From Pseudomonas pharyngis (GTDB taxonomy: Bacteria > Pseudomonadota > Gammaproteobacteria > Pseudomonadales > Pseudomonadaceae), in the NCBI RefSeq assembly GCF_021602345.1, contig NZ_BQID01000001.1:248001-312000 (forward strand): a stretch of DNA of 64,000 nt. The letters are read 5' to 3'. A model generated the notes under the pieces. That model was not told where the DNA came from and did not search any database. It was given only the letters and a program-made list of their open reading frames with translations. Of the stretch, positions 9,070 to 19,040 are shown piece after piece. Numbering within the stretch: the stretch's first letter is position 1; each line of letters opens with the position of its first letter. A program made the position numbers and the translations under genes.

Positions 9070-9504
9070 ATGGGACGCTTGATTACCGCGCTATTGGCCG
9101 CCTGCCTGAGCCTGTCGGCCGTGGCCGCCGATGCCATCAAGGGCGAACGCAAGGAAGTGTTCGGTGATGTCACCGTGCATTACAACACCTTCAACTCGAC
9201 CTTCCTGACGCCGGACATCGCCAAGGCTGCCGAGCTGATCCGCAGCAAGAACCAGGGTGTGATCAATGTCTCGGTAATCAAGGACGGCAAACCGCTGATC
9301 GCCCAGGTCACCGGCACCGTCAAGGACCTGACCAGCCAGAGCGTGCCGCTGACCTTCCGCCAGATCACCGAACAGGGCGCGATCTACTACATCGCCCAGT
9401 ACCCGGTGGAACAGCAGGAAACCCGCACTTTTGAAATCAAGGTGCAGACCGGCGACAAGATCAACACCCTCAATTTCAACCAAGAGCTTTTCCCTGGCCA
9501 ATGA
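9070..9504 (+). CDS. Secreted DUF4426 protein
   Basis: A 144-residue protein with a clear signal peptide (about residues 1-20, ending AVAADA), so probably periplasmic. The mature part, rich in short beta strands, contains [19 protein letters not shown]. It matches the pattern of DUF4426 proteins found next to metW and rdgB. The function is unknown. The stop overlaps the rdgB start by four bases (ATGA). Confidence 0.85.
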   Translation: MGRLITALLAACLSLSAVAADAIKGERKEVFGDVTVHYNTFNSTFLTPDIAKAAELIRSKNQGVINVSVIKDGKPLIAQVTGTVKDLTSQSVPLTFRQITEQGAIYYIAQYPVEQQETRTFEIKVQTGDKINTLNFNQELFPGQ

Positions 9505-10097
9505 TCAATCTCAAGCGACTCGTACTGGCCAGCCATAATGCCGGCAAACTCAAGGAACTCCAGGCCATGCTCGGCGACTCGGTGCAACTGCGCTCGATCG
9601 GCGAATTCAGCAGCGTGGAGCCGGAAGAAACCGGTCTGTCGTTCGTCGAGAACGCGATCCTCAAGGCCCGCAATGCTGCGCGCATTTCCGGGCTGCCGGC
9701 GCTGGCCGACGATTCGGGCCTGGCGGTGGATTTCCTCGGCGGCGCGCCGGGCATCTATTCGGCGCGCTACGCCGACGGCAAGGGCGATGCGGCGAACAAC
9801 GCCAAACTGCTCGACGCCTTGAAGGACGTGCCTGAAGCCGAGCGTGGCGCGCAGTTCGTTTGCGTGCTGGCGCTGGTGCGTCACGCCGACGATCCACTGC
9901 CGATCCTCTGCGAAGGTCTGTGGCACGGGCGCATTCTGACCGCCGCCAGTGGCGAGCACGGTTTCGGCTACGACCCGCTGTTCTGGGTGCCGGAGCGTAA
10001 CGTGTCCAGCGCCGAACTGAGCCCGAGCGACAAGAACCAGATCAGCCACCGCGCCCGTGCAATGGATCTGCTGCGCCAGCGTCTGGGCTTGAAATGA
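9501..10097 (+). CDS. rdgB: XTP/dITP pyrophosphatase RdgB
   Basis: Hydrolyses ITP, dITP and XTP to the monophosphates so that deaminated purines are kept out of DNA and RNA. The 198-residue protein starts with [18 protein letters not shown] and has the metal-binding [13 protein letters not shown] and [16 protein letters not shown] blocks, then [12 protein letters not shown] and SHRARAM near the end. It overlaps its upstream and downstream neighbours by four bases each. Confidence 0.96.
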   Translation: MINLKRLVLASHNAGKLKELQAMLGDSVQLRSIGEFSSVEPEETGLSFVENAILKARNAARISGLPALADDSGLAVDFLGGAPGIYSARYADGKGDAANNAKLLDALKDVPEAERGAQFVCVLALVRHADDPLPILCEGLWHGRILTAASGEHGFGYDPLFWVPERNVSSAELSPSDKNQISHRARAMDLLRQRLGLK

Positions 10098-11299
10098 CCG
10101 ATAGCTCCCGTGCGTCGTCGCTGATTATCGGCGGCGCCGCCTCCTCGCCTCGGGCGCCGTTGCCGACGCTGCCGCCTCTGGCGCTGTACATCCACATCCC
10201 GTGGTGTGTGCGCAAATGCCCGTATTGCGACTTCAACTCCCACACCGCCAGCCCGGTGCTGCCGGAGCAGGAGTACGTCGACGCGATGCTGGCCGACCTC
10301 GATCAGGATCTGCACGCGGTGTACGGCCGTGAGTTGAGTTCGATCTTTTTTGGCGGCGGCACGCCGAGCCTGTTCAGTGCCGAAGCGCTGGGCCGCCTGC
10401 TCGAAGGCGTGAAACAGCGCATTCCGTTTGCCGACGACATCGAAATCACCCTGGAAGCCAATCCCGGGACCTTCGAGCAGGAGAAGTTCGTCGCCTACCG
10501 CAAACTGGGGATCAATCGCCTGTCGATCGGCATCCAGAGCTTCCAGCAGGAAAAGCTCAAGGCCCTCGGCCGTATCCACAACGGCGACGAAGCGGTACGC
10601 GCTGCCGGCATGGCGCGCCAGGCCGGGTTCGATAACTTCAATCTCGACTTGATGCACGGCTTGCCGGACCAGTCGCTGGACGATGCCCTGAGCGATCTGC
10701 GCCAGGCGATCGAGCTGAAACCGACGCACATTTCCTGGTATCAGTTGACGCTGGAGCCGAACACCGTGTTCTGGAACCAGCCGCCGGTGCTGCCGGAAGA
10801 CGACACGCTGTGGGACATTCAAGAGGCCGGGCAGGCGCTGCTGGCCGAGCACGGTTACGCGCAGTACGAAGTTTCGGCGTATGCCCAACCGGGTCGCCCG
10901 GCGCGGCATAACCTCAATTACTGGAGCTTCGGCGACTTCATCGGCATCGGCGCCGGCGCTCACGGCAAGCTCAGCCATCCGGACGGGCGCATCGTGCGCA
11001 CCTGGAAGACGCGCTTGCCGAAGGATTACCTCAACCCGGCAAAAAGCTTCCAGGCTGGCGAGAAAGTCCTGACCAACGACGAGATGCCGTTCGAATTCCT
11101 GATGAACGCCCTGCGCCTGACCGCCGGCGTCGAATCACGCCTGTACCCGGAGCGCACCGGCCTGCCGCTGGAGAGCCTCGACGAACACCGGCGCGAGGCC
11201 GAACAAAGCGGTCTGTTGCAGGTCGAACCGTCACGTCTGGCGGCCACCGAGCGCGGACAACTGTTCCTCAACGACTTGCTGCAGAAATTTCTGAGCTGA
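10094..11299 (+). CDS. hemW: Radical SAM haem chaperone HemW
   Basis: A 401-residue radical SAM protein. The cluster-binding cysteines are C38, C42 and C45 in [11 protein letters not shown], followed by [10 protein letters not shown]. HemW proteins are thought to deliver haem; they were long misnamed as oxygen-independent coproporphyrinogen oxidases and lack that enzyme's extra features. The ATG lies in the rdgB stop (ATGA). The first 28 residues are a variable serine/alanine/proline-rich extension. Confidence 0.94.
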   Translation: MTDSSRASSLIIGGAASSPRAPLPTLPPLALYIHIPWCVRKCPYCDFNSHTASPVLPEQEYVDAMLADLDQDLHAVYGRELSSIFFGGGTPSLFSAEALGRLLEGVKQRIPFADDIEITLEANPGTFEQEKFVAYRKLGINRLSIGIQSFQQEKLKALGRIHNGDEAVRAAGMARQAGFDNFNLDLMHGLPDQSLDDALSDLRQAIELKPTHISWYQLTLEPNTVFWNQPPVLPEDDTLWDIQEAGQALLAEHGYAQYEVSAYAQPGRPARHNLNYWSFGDFIGIGAGAHGKLSHPDGRIVRTWKTRLPKDYLNPAKSFQAGEKVLTNDEMPFEFLMNALRLTAGVESRLYPERTGLPLESLDEHRREAEQSGLLQVEPSRLAATERGQLFLNDLLQKFLS

Positions 11300-11318
11300 T
11301 CGCTCTTAAGGAAACCGC

Positions 11319-11642
11319 ATGGATTTGATACTCGACCTGCTCGCCACCGTGTCCCGCTGGAGCCGCAGCAACCTCTCGGAAATCGCTCTGGCCCTGGTGG
11401 GCTGTCTGCTGGTGCTGTTCGGCGCTGACTTCAAGGGCTGGGTCGAGCAGCGCCTCGGCAGCATCGCCGGCGCCCTGCGCGTGCCGCTGATGGCCCTGCT
11501 GTGTCTGATCGGCAGCGGCGCGGCGCTGATCTACGCCACACCCTGGGTGGTGAAGGGCTTGAGCCAGTTCAACAACTACAGCCTGGCGCCGGTGTTGTTG
11601 GTGGTGCTGGTGTTGATTGGCGTAGTGGCCGACCGCCGCTGA
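11319..11642 (+). CDS. DUF3392 family membrane protein
   Basis: A 107-residue protein with three hydrophobic segments (about 20-38, 55-75 and 83-103), so probably inner membrane. It starts 20 bases after hemW behind a TAAGGA ribosome site and is likely the last gene of the run. The fold matches small DUF3392 proteins of pseudomonads; the function is unknown. Confidence 0.82.
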   Translation: MDLILDLLATVSRWSRSNLSEIALALVGCLLVLFGADFKGWVEQRLGSIAGALRVPLMALLCLIGSGAALIYATPWVVKGLSQFNNYSLAPVLLVVLVLIGVVADRR

Positions 11643-11662
11643 TTTTCAGTACACACAAAACA

Positions 11663-11756
11663 AATGTGGGAGCGAGCCTGCTCGCGATAGCGATTTAACA
11701 TTCAACATCATCGTTGACTGTCAGACCGTTATCGCGAGCAGGCTCGCTCCCACATT
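11663..11756. repeat. REPIN (two inverted REP sequences)
   Basis: A 27-bp arm at 11663-11689, containing GGGAGCGAGCCTGCTCGCGA, is repeated exactly inverted at 11730-11756. This is the paired REP doublet common in the P. fluorescens group. It lies between convergent transcription units and could fold in either strand's RNA. Confidence 0.88.
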
Positions 11757-11772
11757 GGGTTCTGCGTAAGGC

Positions 11773-12498
11773 TTAAGCGAGCTTTTCGAACTTCAGATCC
11801 CACACGCCATGCCCAAGACGTTCGCCGCGGCGTTCGAACTTGGTGATCGGGCGTTCGGCCGGGCGGGGTACGCACTTGCCGTCTTCGGCGAGGTTGCGAT
11901 AGCCCGGGGCGACGTTCATCACTTCCAGCATGTATTCGGCGTACGGCTCCCAGTCGGTGGCCATGTGCAGAATGCCGCCAACCTTCAGCTTGCTGCGCAC
12001 CAGTTCAGCGAAGGACGCCTGAACGATACGGCGCTTGTGGTGACGGCTCTTGTGCCACGGATCCGGGAAAAACAGCATCAGGCGATCGAGGCTGTTGTCG
12101 GCGATGCAGCGATTGAGCACTTCGATCGCGTCGCAATCGTAGACCCGCAGGTTGGTCAGCCCCTGAGTCAGCACGCCATTGAGCAGCGCACCAACACCCG
12201 GACGGTGAACCTCGACACCAATGAAATCCTGCTCAGGCGCCGCAGCGGCCATTTCCAGCAGCGAGTGGCCCATGCCGAAACCGATCTCCAGCGAACGCGG
12301 CGCGGAACGGCCGAACACCTGGTCGTAATCCACCGGCGCATCGGCCAGCGGCAGGACGAACTTCGGCGCGCCCTGATCCAGGCCGCGCTGCTGGCCTTCG
12401 GTCATGCGCCCGGCGCGCATCACGAAACTCTTGATGCGGCGGTGTTGGCGCTCGTCGCCTTCTTCCGTCTGGATTGGCGTGTCGTTCGATTCAGTCAT
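11773..12498 (-). CDS. trmB: tRNA (guanine-N7)-methyltransferase
   Basis: Methylates G46 of tRNA using SAM. The 241-residue protein has [15 protein letters not shown] (SAM site), [18 protein letters not shown] and the closing [19 protein letters not shown], all standard for TrmB. I took the ATG at 12498; a TTG one codon upstream is also possible. It follows thiG by nine bases. Confidence 0.95.
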   Translation of the reverse strand: MTESNDTPIQTEEGDERQHRRIKSFVMRAGRMTEGQQRGLDQGAPKFVLPLADAPVDYDQVFGRSAPRSLEIGFGMGHSLLEMAAAAPEQDFIGVEVHRPGVGALLNGVLTQGLTNLRVYDCDAIEVLNRCIADNSLDRLMLFFPDPWHKSRHHKRRIVQASFAELVRSKLKVGGILHMATDWEPYAEYMLEVMNVAPGYRNLAEDGKCVPRPAERPITKFERRGERLGHGVWDLKFEKLA

Positions 12499-12507
12499 CA
12501 ATAGCTC

Positions 12508-13302
12508 TTACTTGATCAGACCATCCAGCGGCGAAGAGGCGCTGGCATAGAGTTTTTTCGGCATGCGGCCGGCGAGGTAGGCCAGGCGGCCCGCGACGAT
12601 CGCGTGTTTCATGGCTTCGGCCATCATGATCGGCTGCTGGGCGTGGGCGATGGCCGAGTTCATCAGCACGGCGTCACAGCCCAGTTCCATGGAGATGGTG
12701 GCGTCGGAAGCGGTGCCGACACCGGCATCCACCAGCACCGGGATTTTGGCTTCTTCGAGGATGATCTGCAGGTTGTACGGGTTGCAGATCCCCAGGCCCG
12801 AACCGATCAGACCGGCCAGCGGCATCACCGCGATGCAGCCAATTTCCGCCAGTTGCCGGGCGATGATCGGGTCATCACTGGTGTAGACCATCACGTCGAA
12901 GCCTTCCTTGACCAGCACTTCGGCGGCCTTGAGGGTTTCGATCACGTTGGGAAACAGGGTTTTCTGGTCGGCCAGCACTTCCAGCTTCACCAGGTTGTGG
13001 CCATCGAGCAGCTCACGGGCCAGGCGGCAGGTGCGCACGGCTTCGACTGCGTCGTAGCAGCCGGCGGTGTTCGGCAGGAAGGTGTAGCGATCCGGCGACA
13101 GCACTTCGAGCAGGTTCGGCTCGCCTTCGATCTGGCCCAGGTTGGTGCGGCGCACGGCGAAGGTGACGATCTCGGCACCCGAGGCTTCGATGGCCAGGCG
13201 GGTTTCTTCCATGTCACGGTACTTGCCGGTACCGACCAGCAAACGCGACTGGTAAGTACGACCGGCCAGAACGAAAGGCTTGTCGCTACGAACGATGCTC
13301 AT
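12508..13302 (-). CDS. thiG: Thiazole synthase ThiG
   Basis: Forms the thiazole phosphate of thiamin from deoxyxylulose phosphate, dehydroglycine and ThiS thiocarboxylate. The 264-residue TIM-barrel protein has the Schiff-base lysine segment [16 protein letters not shown], the phosphate-binding [13 protein letters not shown] and [11 protein letters not shown]. It sits 60 bases after thiS, so the two are probably cotranscribed. I see no TPP riboswitch upstream. Confidence 0.96.
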   Translation of the reverse strand: MSIVRSDKPFVLAGRTYQSRLLVGTGKYRDMEETRLAIEASGAEIVTFAVRRTNLGQIEGEPNLLEVLSPDRYTFLPNTAGCYDAVEAVRTCRLARELLDGHNLVKLEVLADQKTLFPNVIETLKAAEVLVKEGFDVMVYTSDDPIIARQLAEIGCIAVMPLAGLIGSGLGICNPYNLQIILEEAKIPVLVDAGVGTASDATISMELGCDAVLMNSAIAHAQQPIMMAEAMKHAIVAGRLAYLAGRMPKKLYASASSPLDGLIK

Positions 13303-13362
13303 GGGGAATCCTCTGTTGGGGTGAGGGTCTTGCAGAATTCTCGGCCCATGCAGGCCTGGCGA

Positions 13363-13563
13363 TCAGCCGCCGCCGATGGCGTGCACCACTTCGACGTTGT
13401 CGCCGTCGTTCAAAGTGGTGTCGGCATGCTGGCTGCGCGGGACGATATCCAGATTGAGTTCGACCGCCACCCGGCGTCCGGTCAGGTCCAGACGGGTCAG
13501 CAGGGCCGCAACGGTTTCACCGTCGGGCAGTTCAAAGGATTCACCGTTCAACTGAATGCGCAT
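13363..13563 (-). CDS. thiS: Sulfur carrier protein ThiS
   Basis: A 66-residue ubiquitin-like protein whose C-terminus (HAIGGG) is adenylated and thiocarboxylated to supply sulfur to Thi[19 protein letters not shown] is the typical N-terminus, so the ATG at 13563 is preferred. GTG and ATG codons at 13581 and 13578 are in frame but lack a ribosome site and would add six residues. Confidence 0.92.
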   Translation of the reverse strand: MRIQLNGESFELPDGETVAALLTRLDLTGRRVAVELNLDIVPRSQHADTTLNDGDNVEVVHAIGGG

Positions 13564-13635
13564 GCGCAACGCCGCCATCACTTTTTAGGGGGTGGCATTC
13601 TAGCCCGATCATGACCTAAAGGTCAGCACCAAGCG

Positions 13636-14016
13636 TCAAGCGGTTGGATACAGGCGCCAGGCGGCCAGCCCCAGGCACAGCCAGCCAATCAGGAATGCCA
13701 GACCGCCGAACGGGGTGATGATGCCGAGCTTGCCGATGCCGAGGGTGGTCAGCAGGTACAGGCTGCCGGAGAACAACAGGATGCCGACGCTGAACGAGAT
13801 GCCGGCCCAGGCGACCAGCCGCCCCTGAAGCTGCGTGGCCAGCAGCGCCACGCCAAACAGCGCCAGTGCATGCACCAGTTGATAGGTGACGCCGGTGTGG
13901 AAGATCGCCAGGTATTCGGGTGTCAGGCGGTTTTTCAAGCCATGGGCGGCGAATGCGCCGAGGCCGACACCAGTGAAACCAAAAAAGGCAGCCAGCATCA
14001 GAAAGCTACGCAGCAT
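13636..14016 (-). CDS. DUF423 (YgdD-like) membrane protein
   Basis: A 126-residue protein with four hydrophobic helices. The N-terminal MLAAFFGFTGVGLGAFAAHGLKNRL pattern (residues 7-30) and the C-terminal TPFGGLAFLIGWLCLGLAAWR are typical of DUF423. The function is unknown. It is divergent from mtgA, with about 75 bases between them. Confidence 0.88.
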   Translation of the reverse strand: MLRSFLMLAAFFGFTGVGLGAFAAHGLKNRLTPEYLAIFHTGVTYQLVHALALFGVALLATQLQGRLVAWAGISFSVGILLFSGSLYLLTTLGIGKLGIITPFGGLAFLIGWLCLGLAAWRLYPTA

Positions 14017-14090
14017 GTAGAACTCCAGTCAGACTCGATCGGCAGGGTCTGTATAATGGCCCGCTCAACCGGTTCGGCCAAGCCATCTCT

Positions 14091-14813
14091 ATGCTGCGTT
14101 TATTTCTCCGTCGTTTCACGAAGGCCCTGCTCTGGTTCGCGGGCGGCAGCGTATTGCTGGTGTTGGTGTTTCGCTTCGTGCCGCCACCGTTCACGGCGCT
14201 GATGGTCGAGCGCAAGATCGAATCCTGGGTCGACGGCGAGCCGATCGATCTGCAACGCACCTGGAAGCCTTGGGACGAGATCTCCGATGACCTGAAGGTC
14301 GCGGTGATTGCCGGCGAAGACCAGAAATTCCCCGAGCACTGGGGGTTTGACCTGAGTGCGATCAAGGCCGCACTGGCCCACAACGAGCTCGGCGGTTCGA
14401 TCCGTGGTGCCAGCACCTTGAGCCAGCAAGTGTCGAAGAACCTGTTCTTGTGGTCCGGCCGCAGCTATCTGCGCAAGGGCCTGGAGGCGTGGTTCACCGC
14501 GCTGATCGAAGTGTTCTGGCCCAAGCAGCGGATTCTCGAGGTGTACCTGAACAGCGTCGAGTGGGATGACGGCGTGTTTGGTGCCGAAGCGGCGGCAAGG
14601 CATCACTTTGGCGTAGGCGCCAGGTCGCTGTCCCGGCAGCAGGCGAGTTATCTGGCGGCTGTGCTGCCGAATCCCCGGGTCTGGAGCGCCAGTCATCCGA
14701 CCGCTTATGTGTCGCGCCGAGCCGGCTGGATTCGCCAACAAATGAGCCAGCTGGGTGGCGACAGCTACCTGCTGACGCTCAATGATTCGCGCCGCGCGCC
14801 TTGGGCCCAATGA
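14091..14813 (+). CDS. mtgA: Monofunctional peptidoglycan glycosyltransferase
   Basis: Polymerises lipid II into glycan strands at the inner membrane. One transmembrane helix (about residues 12-30) anchors a GT51 domain. E76 in AGEDQKFPEHWGFD is the catalytic base, followed by GGSTLSQQVSKNLFL-like sequence (here GASTLSQQVSKNLFL) and the second acidic region near ALIEVFWPKQRILEVYLN. Length is 240 residues with no transpeptidase domain. A consensus -10 box TATAAT lies at 14052-14057, 34 bases before the ATG, without a clear -35. Confidence 0.95.
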   Translation: MLRLFLRRFTKALLWFAGGSVLLVLVFRFVPPPFTALMVERKIESWVDGEPIDLQRTWKPWDEISDDLKVAVIAGEDQKFPEHWGFDLSAIKAALAHNELGGSIRGASTLSQQVSKNLFLWSGRSYLRKGLEAWFTALIEVFWPKQRILEVYLNSVEWDDGVFGAEAAARHHFGVGARSLSRQQASYLAAVLPNPRVWSASHPTAYVSRRAGWIRQQMSQLGGDSYLLTLNDSRRAPWAQ

Positions 14814-14829
14814 CTTTCCGACAGGCAAA

Positions 14830-14868
14830 CAAAAACGCCCCGATCATCACTGATCGGGGCGTTTTTTA
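14830..14868. terminator. Bidirectional terminator between mtgA and rpoH
   Basis: A 12-bp perfect stem (14835-14846 with 14851-14862, loop TCAC) sits between an A run and a T run. It serves both converging genes. Confidence 0.9.
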
Positions 14869-14883
14869 TTGCCGGACTACCGG

Positions 14884-15738
14884 TTATGCGGCAATCGACA
14901 ACTTGAGCTTGTTCATCGCACTCTTCTCGAGCTGACGGATCCGCTCGGCCGACACGTTGTACTTCTGCGCCAGGTCGTGCAGCGTGGCTTTCTCTTCTGC
15001 CAGCCAGCGCTGGTAGAGGATGTCGCGGCTGCGTTCGTCCAGCACTTCCAGCGCTTCGTGCAGGTTGTGATTGGAGTTGTCGCTCCAGTCGGCATCTTCC
15101 AGTTGACGCGCCGGATCGTACCGGTGGTCTTCCAGGTAGTTGGCCGGCGACTGGAAAGCGCTGTCGTCGTCTGCTTCCGCAGCCGGGTCGAAGGCCATGT
15201 CATGGCCGGTCAGGCGACTTTCCATCTCACGCACTTCACGCGGCTCGACGCCGAGGCTTTCCGCCACACGGTGGACTTCCTCGTTGTTCAGCCAGGCCAG
15301 ACGTTTCTTCTGGCTGCGCAGGTTGAAGAACAGCTTGCGCTGGGCCTTGGTGGTCGCGACTTTCACGATCCGCCAGTTGCGCAGGATGAACTCGTGAATC
15401 TCGGCCTTGATCCAGTGCACCGCGAAGGACACCAGACGCACGCCCATTTCCGGGTTGAAACGCTTCACGGCCTTCATCAGGCCGACGTTACCTTCCTGGA
15501 TCAGGTCAGCCTGAGCCAGACCGTAGCCGGAATAGCTACGGGCGATGTGTACGACAAACCGCAGGTGGGCGAGCACCATCTGCCGAGCCGCCCCCAGATC
15601 CTGCTCATAGTAGAGACTCTCGGCCAGTTCACGCTCCTGCTCCGGCGTCAGCAATGGAATGCTGTTGACGGTGTGCACGTAGGCTTCCAGGTTTGCGCCT
15701 GGAACCAATGCATACGCAGGTTGCAAAGAATTGGACAT
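14884..15738 (-). CDS. rpoH: RNA polymerase heat-shock sigma factor RpoH
   Basis: Sigma-32 directs transcription of chaperone and protease genes. The 284-residue protein has region 2 with [20 protein letters not shown], the RpoH box QRKLFFNLR (about 133-141), and a C-terminal region 4 helix-turn-helix ([24 protein letters not shown]). The [14 protein letters not shown] start is the family form; the frame stays open 22 codons upstream in non-conserved sequence. Its leader holds nested inverted repeats that could fold in the mRNA, described separately. Confidence 0.97.
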   Translation of the reverse strand: MSNSLQPAYALVPGANLEAYVHTVNSIPLLTPEQERELAESLYYEQDLGAARQMVLAHLRFVVHIARSYSGYGLAQADLIQEGNVGLMKAVKRFNPEMGVRLVSFAVHWIKAEIHEFILRNWRIVKVATTKAQRKLFFNLRSQKKRLAWLNNEEVHRVAESLGVEPREVREMESRLTGHDMAFDPAAEADDDSAFQSPANYLEDHRYDPARQLEDADWSDNSNHNLHEALEVLDERSRDILYQRWLAEEKATLHDLAQKYNVSAERIRQLEKSAMNKLKLSIAA

Positions 15739-15787
15739 ACGGAAAAACCTCCGACTTACATACTCATGCTTTTCAGCATTGCGAAAA

Positions 15788-15836
15788 ATTGACCGGAAAC
15801 TCAAATGAAAGTTTCCTTAACCACTGAAAGGTCAAT
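15788..15836. promoter_or_regulatory. Nested inverted repeats in the ftsX-rpoH gap
   Basis: ATTGACC (15788-15794) pairs with GGTCAAT (15830-15836), and inside it GGAAACT (15795-15801) pairs with AGTTTCC (15810-15816). On the - strand this lies about 50-98 bases before the rpoH start, so it may be an operator, an RNA structure or a weak attenuator after ftsX. No clean T run follows. Confidence 0.45.
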
Positions 15837-15853
15837 CACGCGCAAAAAAGATT

Positions 15854-16879
15854 CTACTTCGGCGCCAGCTCCCTGAGATGACGTGCGACTGCAATCCATG
15901 CACCGATATAACCCAACAGCACCGCGCCAAGCAAGAGCGACAGACCGTCGGCAACTGGCACGCCGGCCAGTGCGAAATCGCTGCCGTACAAGCCGGCCAG
16001 CCCGACCACCGCATCGTTCAGCCAGTTCAGGCCGAACGCCAATACACCCCAGGACAGCAGCCCCGCACCGAAGCCATACAACGCGCCCATATAAAGGAAG
16101 GGACGACGCACATAGCTGTCGGTGCCGCCGACGAGTTTAATCACTTCTATCTCGGTGCGGCGGTTTTCAATATGAAGACGAATGGTATTGCCTATCACCA
16201 AAAGTAATGCGGAAACCAGCAACACCGTCAGACCGAACACGAAACGGTCACCGAGCTTGAGGATGGCGGCCAGACGCTCGACCCAGACTAGATCAAGTTG
16301 CGCCTGTTGTACCTTGGGCAGCTCGGAAAGTTTTTGTCTTAATGCTTCCAGGGTCGACTTGTCGACCTCGTTCGGCGTCACCAGCACCACGCCCGGCAAC
16401 GGGTTTTCCGGCAGCTCACGCAGGGCTTCGCCCAGGCCCGACTGCTGCTGGAACTCTTCCAGCGCCTGGTCGCGACCGACATATTCAGCATCAGCTACGC
16501 CCGGCATGACTTTGATCTGATCACGCAACGCTTCGCCCTGAGCGGGACTGGCCTCGAGCTCCAGGTACAGCGAGATCTGCGCCGCGCGCTGCCACGAACC
16601 GCCCAGACGCTCGACGTTGCTCAGCAACAGCGAAAGGCCCATCGGCAGGCTCAGCGCAACCGCCATCACCATGCAGGTGAAGAAGCTGCCAATCGGCTGC
16701 TTGCCGAGACGGCGCAGGCTGTCGATCCAGCTGGCGCGATGGCTTTCGATCCAGGCACGGAACAGCGTGGCGAAGTCCGGGCCGTCGTCATCGTCGTGCT
16801 TTTTCTTCTTTGGCGGTTGCGGATCGGCGGCCTTCGGGGCCACGCGCTCGGAAACCTTCGGACTACGTGTCGCACTCAT
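15854..16879 (-). CDS. ftsX: Cell division protein FtsX
   Basis: The membrane subunit of the FtsEX complex, which couples ATP hydrolysis to septal peptidoglycan hydrolase activation. The 341-residue protein has a charged cytoplasmic N-terminus with PPKKKKHDDDDG, then TM1 near residue 62. A periplasmic loop to about 210 follows, with three more helices near 214-235, 265-290 and 305-330. Its start overlaps the ftsE stop by four bases. Confidence 0.95.
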   Translation of the reverse strand: MSATRSPKVSERVAPKAADPQPPKKKKHDDDDGPDFATLFRAWIESHRASWIDSLRRLGKQPIGSFFTCMVMAVALSLPMGLSLLLSNVERLGGSWQRAAQISLYLELEASPAQGEALRDQIKVMPGVADAEYVGRDQALEEFQQQSGLGEALRELPENPLPGVVLVTPNEVDKSTLEALRQKLSELPKVQQAQLDLVWVERLAAILKLGDRFVFGLTVLLVSALLLVIGNTIRLHIENRRTEIEVIKLVGGTDSYVRRPFLYMGALYGFGAGLLSWGVLAFGLNWLNDAVVGLAGLYGSDFALAGVPVADGLSLLLGAVLLGYIGAWIAVARHLRELAPK

Positions 16880-17547
16880 ACGCCGGCCTCCCCGTCGCCG
16901 ATCAATCGGCCGCGTTGCAGGGTCAGCATGCGATGGCGCATGCGCGCGATCAGCGCCAGGTCGTGACTGGCGATCAGCACGCTGGTGCCCAGACGGTTGA
17001 TGTCTTCGAAAACGCCCATGATCTCGGCCGCCAGACGCGGGTCGAGGTTACCGGTCGGTTCGTCCGCCAGCAGCAAAGCCGGACGGTGAACGATGGCGCG
17101 GGCAATGCCAACGCGCTGTTGCTGACCGGTGGACAGATCGCCCGGATACAGCTCGGCCTTGTCCGACAGCGCCACGCGCTCCAGCGCCGAATCGACGCGC
17201 TTGGCGATCTCGACCTTGGACAGCCCGAGAATCTGCAACGGCAGCGCGACGTTATTGAACACCGTGCGATCGAACAACAGTTGATGGTTCTGAAACACCA
17301 CGCCGATCTGCCGACGCAGGAACGGAATCTGCGCATTGCTGATGGTGCTCAGGTCCTGCCCGGCCAACAGCAGCTTGCCACTGGTCGGACGCTCCATCGC
17401 CAGCAGCAGACGCAACAACGTGGATTTACCGGCACCGGAGTGGCCGGTGACAAACAGGAACTCGCCGCGACGGACTCGAAAGCTCAGCTCATGCAAGCCG
17501 ACGTGACCGTTCGGGTAGCGCTTACCGACCTGTTCGAAACGAATCAT
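16876..17547 (-). CDS. ftsE: Cell division ATP-binding protein FtsE
   Basis: The 223-residue ATPase of FtsEX. Walker A is GHSGAGKST, the ABC signature reads LSTGQQQR (S-T instead of the usual S-G-G), and Walker B with the catalytic glutamate is LLLADEPTGNLD. It is coupled by four-base overlaps to ftsY upstream and ftsX downstream. Confidence 0.96.
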   Translation of the reverse strand: MIRFEQVGKRYPNGHVGLHELSFRVRRGEFLFVTGHSGAGKSTLLRLLLAMERPTSGKLLLAGQDLSTISNAQIPFLRRQIGVVFQNHQLLFDRTVFNNVALPLQILGLSKVEIAKRVDSALERVALSDKAELYPGDLSTGQQQRVGIARAIVHRPALLLADEPTGNLDPRLAAEIMGVFEDINRLGTSVLIASHDLALIARMRHRMLTLQRGRLIGDGEAGV

Positions 17548-19040
17548 GAACGCTCCCGCTCGGCAAACAGTGCCTGGACAAAGGGTTCGGCTTCAAAGGT
17601 ACGCAGATCGTCGATGCCTTCACCGACGCCGATGTAGCGGATCGGCAGGCCGAATTGCTTGGCCAGGGCGAAAATCACCCCGCCCTTGGCGGTGCCGTCG
17701 AGCTTGGTCAGCGCCAGGCCGGTCAGTTCGACGGTCTGGTTGAATTGCTTGGCCTGGTTGATGGCGTTCTGGCCGGTGCCGGCGTCGAGTACCAGCAGCA
17801 CTTCGTGCGGCGCATCGGCGTCGAGCTTGCCGATCACCCGGCGAACCTTTTTCAGTTCTTCCATCAGGTTGTCTTTGGTGTGCAGACGACCGGCGGTGTC
17901 GGCGATCAGCACGTCGATGCCACGGGCCTTGGCGGCCTGCACGGCGTCGAAGATCACCGAAGCCGAGTCCGCGCCAGTGTGCTGGGCGATCACCGGAATC
18001 TTGTTGCGCTCGCCCCAGACTTGCAATTGCTCGACAGCCGCGGCACGGAAGGTGTCACCGGCGGCCAGCATGACTTTCTTGCCTTCCAGTTGCAGTTTCT
18101 TCGCCAGTTTGCCGATGGTGGTGGTCTTGCCGGCGCCGTTGACGCCGACCACCAGAATCACGAACGGCTTGTTCTGGGAAGCGATCTTCAGCGGCTGCTC
18201 GACCGGTTTGAGCATTGCCGCCAGCTCGGCCTGCAGGGATTTGTACAGGGCGTCGGAATCGGCCAGCTCTTTACGCGCGACCTTCTGGGTCAGCCGCTGG
18301 ATGATCACCGAAGTCGCCTCGACGCCAACGTCGGCCGTCAGCAGGCGGGTTTCGAGATCGTCGAGCAGATCGTCATCGATGGCTTTCTTGCCGAGGAACA
18401 GGCTGGCCATGCCTTCGCCGATACTGGCGCTGGTCTTGGACAGGCCCTGTTTGAGACGGGCGAAGAAGCCGGCTTTGGTTTCTTCGGTGCGCGGGGCCTC
18501 GACCGGGGCTTCGACCTGGGTTTCCACAGGAACGACTGGCACTGCTGCTACCGGTGCAGGTGCAGGTGCAGGTGCAGGCTCGGGCGCTTCGACAATCGGG
18601 GCAACCGGGGGAGCAACCATGGGCTCTGGAATGACAGGAGCGGCTTCCACCACCGGCGCCTGAACAGGCTCTGGCGTGAACGCAGCCGGCGCGGGAATCG
18701 TTGGCGTAACGTGCGGCGCGGCCTCTTCGACCAGCGCCACCGGCTCTTCCGCCACCGGCAAGGTCAGCCACGGTTCGCTGGCCGGGGTCAGCGGCAACTC
18801 GGCGGCAGCCGGCGCTTCTGGCTCGGCCTCGGCCACCGGTTGCAGCACCGGCTCGGCGATCGGCAGCACAACCGGTGCCGGCGCGTCTTCTATTACGGGA
18901 GCGGGCGCAGGGGCCGGCTCAGGAATGACAGTCGGCTGTTCGACGACGGGTTCCTGCGGTTTCTTGCGCAGCCATCCGAACAGGCTTTTCTTCTCGCCAG
19001 CCGCAGCTGGGGTCTTCTTGTCGTCGTTGGAACCAAACAT
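17544..19040 (-). CDS. ftsY: Signal recognition particle receptor FtsY
   Basis: Docks SRP-ribosome complexes at the inner membrane. The first 195 or so residues are an acidic, proline/alanine-rich A domain of low complexity. The NG GTPase domain follows, with GVNGAGKTTTIGKLA, DTFRAAAVEQL, DTAGRLHTK and TKLDGTAKGG. Length is 498 residues. Part of the A domain (APAPAPAP) is encoded by a perfect hexanucleotide repeat and may vary in length between strains. Confidence 0.96.
   Translation of the reverse strand: MFGSNDDKKTPAAAGEKKSLFGWLRKKPQEPVVEQPTVIPEPAPAPAPVIEDAPAPVVLPIAEPVLQPVAEAEPEAPAAAELPLTPASEPWLTLPVAEEPVALVEEAAPHVTPTIPAPAAFTPEPVQAPVVEAAPVIPEPMVAPPVAPIVEAPEPAPAPAPAPVAAVPVVPVETQVEAPVEAPRTEETKAGFFARLKQGLSKTSASIGEGMASLFLGKKAIDDDLLDDLETRLLTADVGVEATSVIIQRLTQKVARKELADSDALYKSLQAELAAMLKPVEQPLKIASQNKPFVILVVGVNGAGKTTTIGKLAKKLQLEGKKVMLAAGDTFRAAAVEQLQVWGERNKIPVIAQHTGADSASVIFDAVQAAKARGIDVLIADTAGRLHTKDNLMEELKKVRRVIGKLDADAPHEVLLVLDAGTGQNAINQAKQFNQTVELTGLALTKLDGTAKGGVIFALAKQFGLPIRYIGVGEGIDDLRTFEAEPFVQALFAERERS
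18553..18576. repeat. Hexanucleotide tandem repeat inside ftsY
   Basis: Four exact copies of GGTGCA on the + strand encode alternating alanine and proline in the disordered A domain of FtsY. Six-base units keep the frame when copies are gained or lost. Confidence 0.8.

Noticed and set aside
12508-13563. TPP riboswitch upstream of thiS-thiG
   Set aside because: No THI-box sequence such as CTGAGA with its partner elements is visible upstream of thiS or in the gap.
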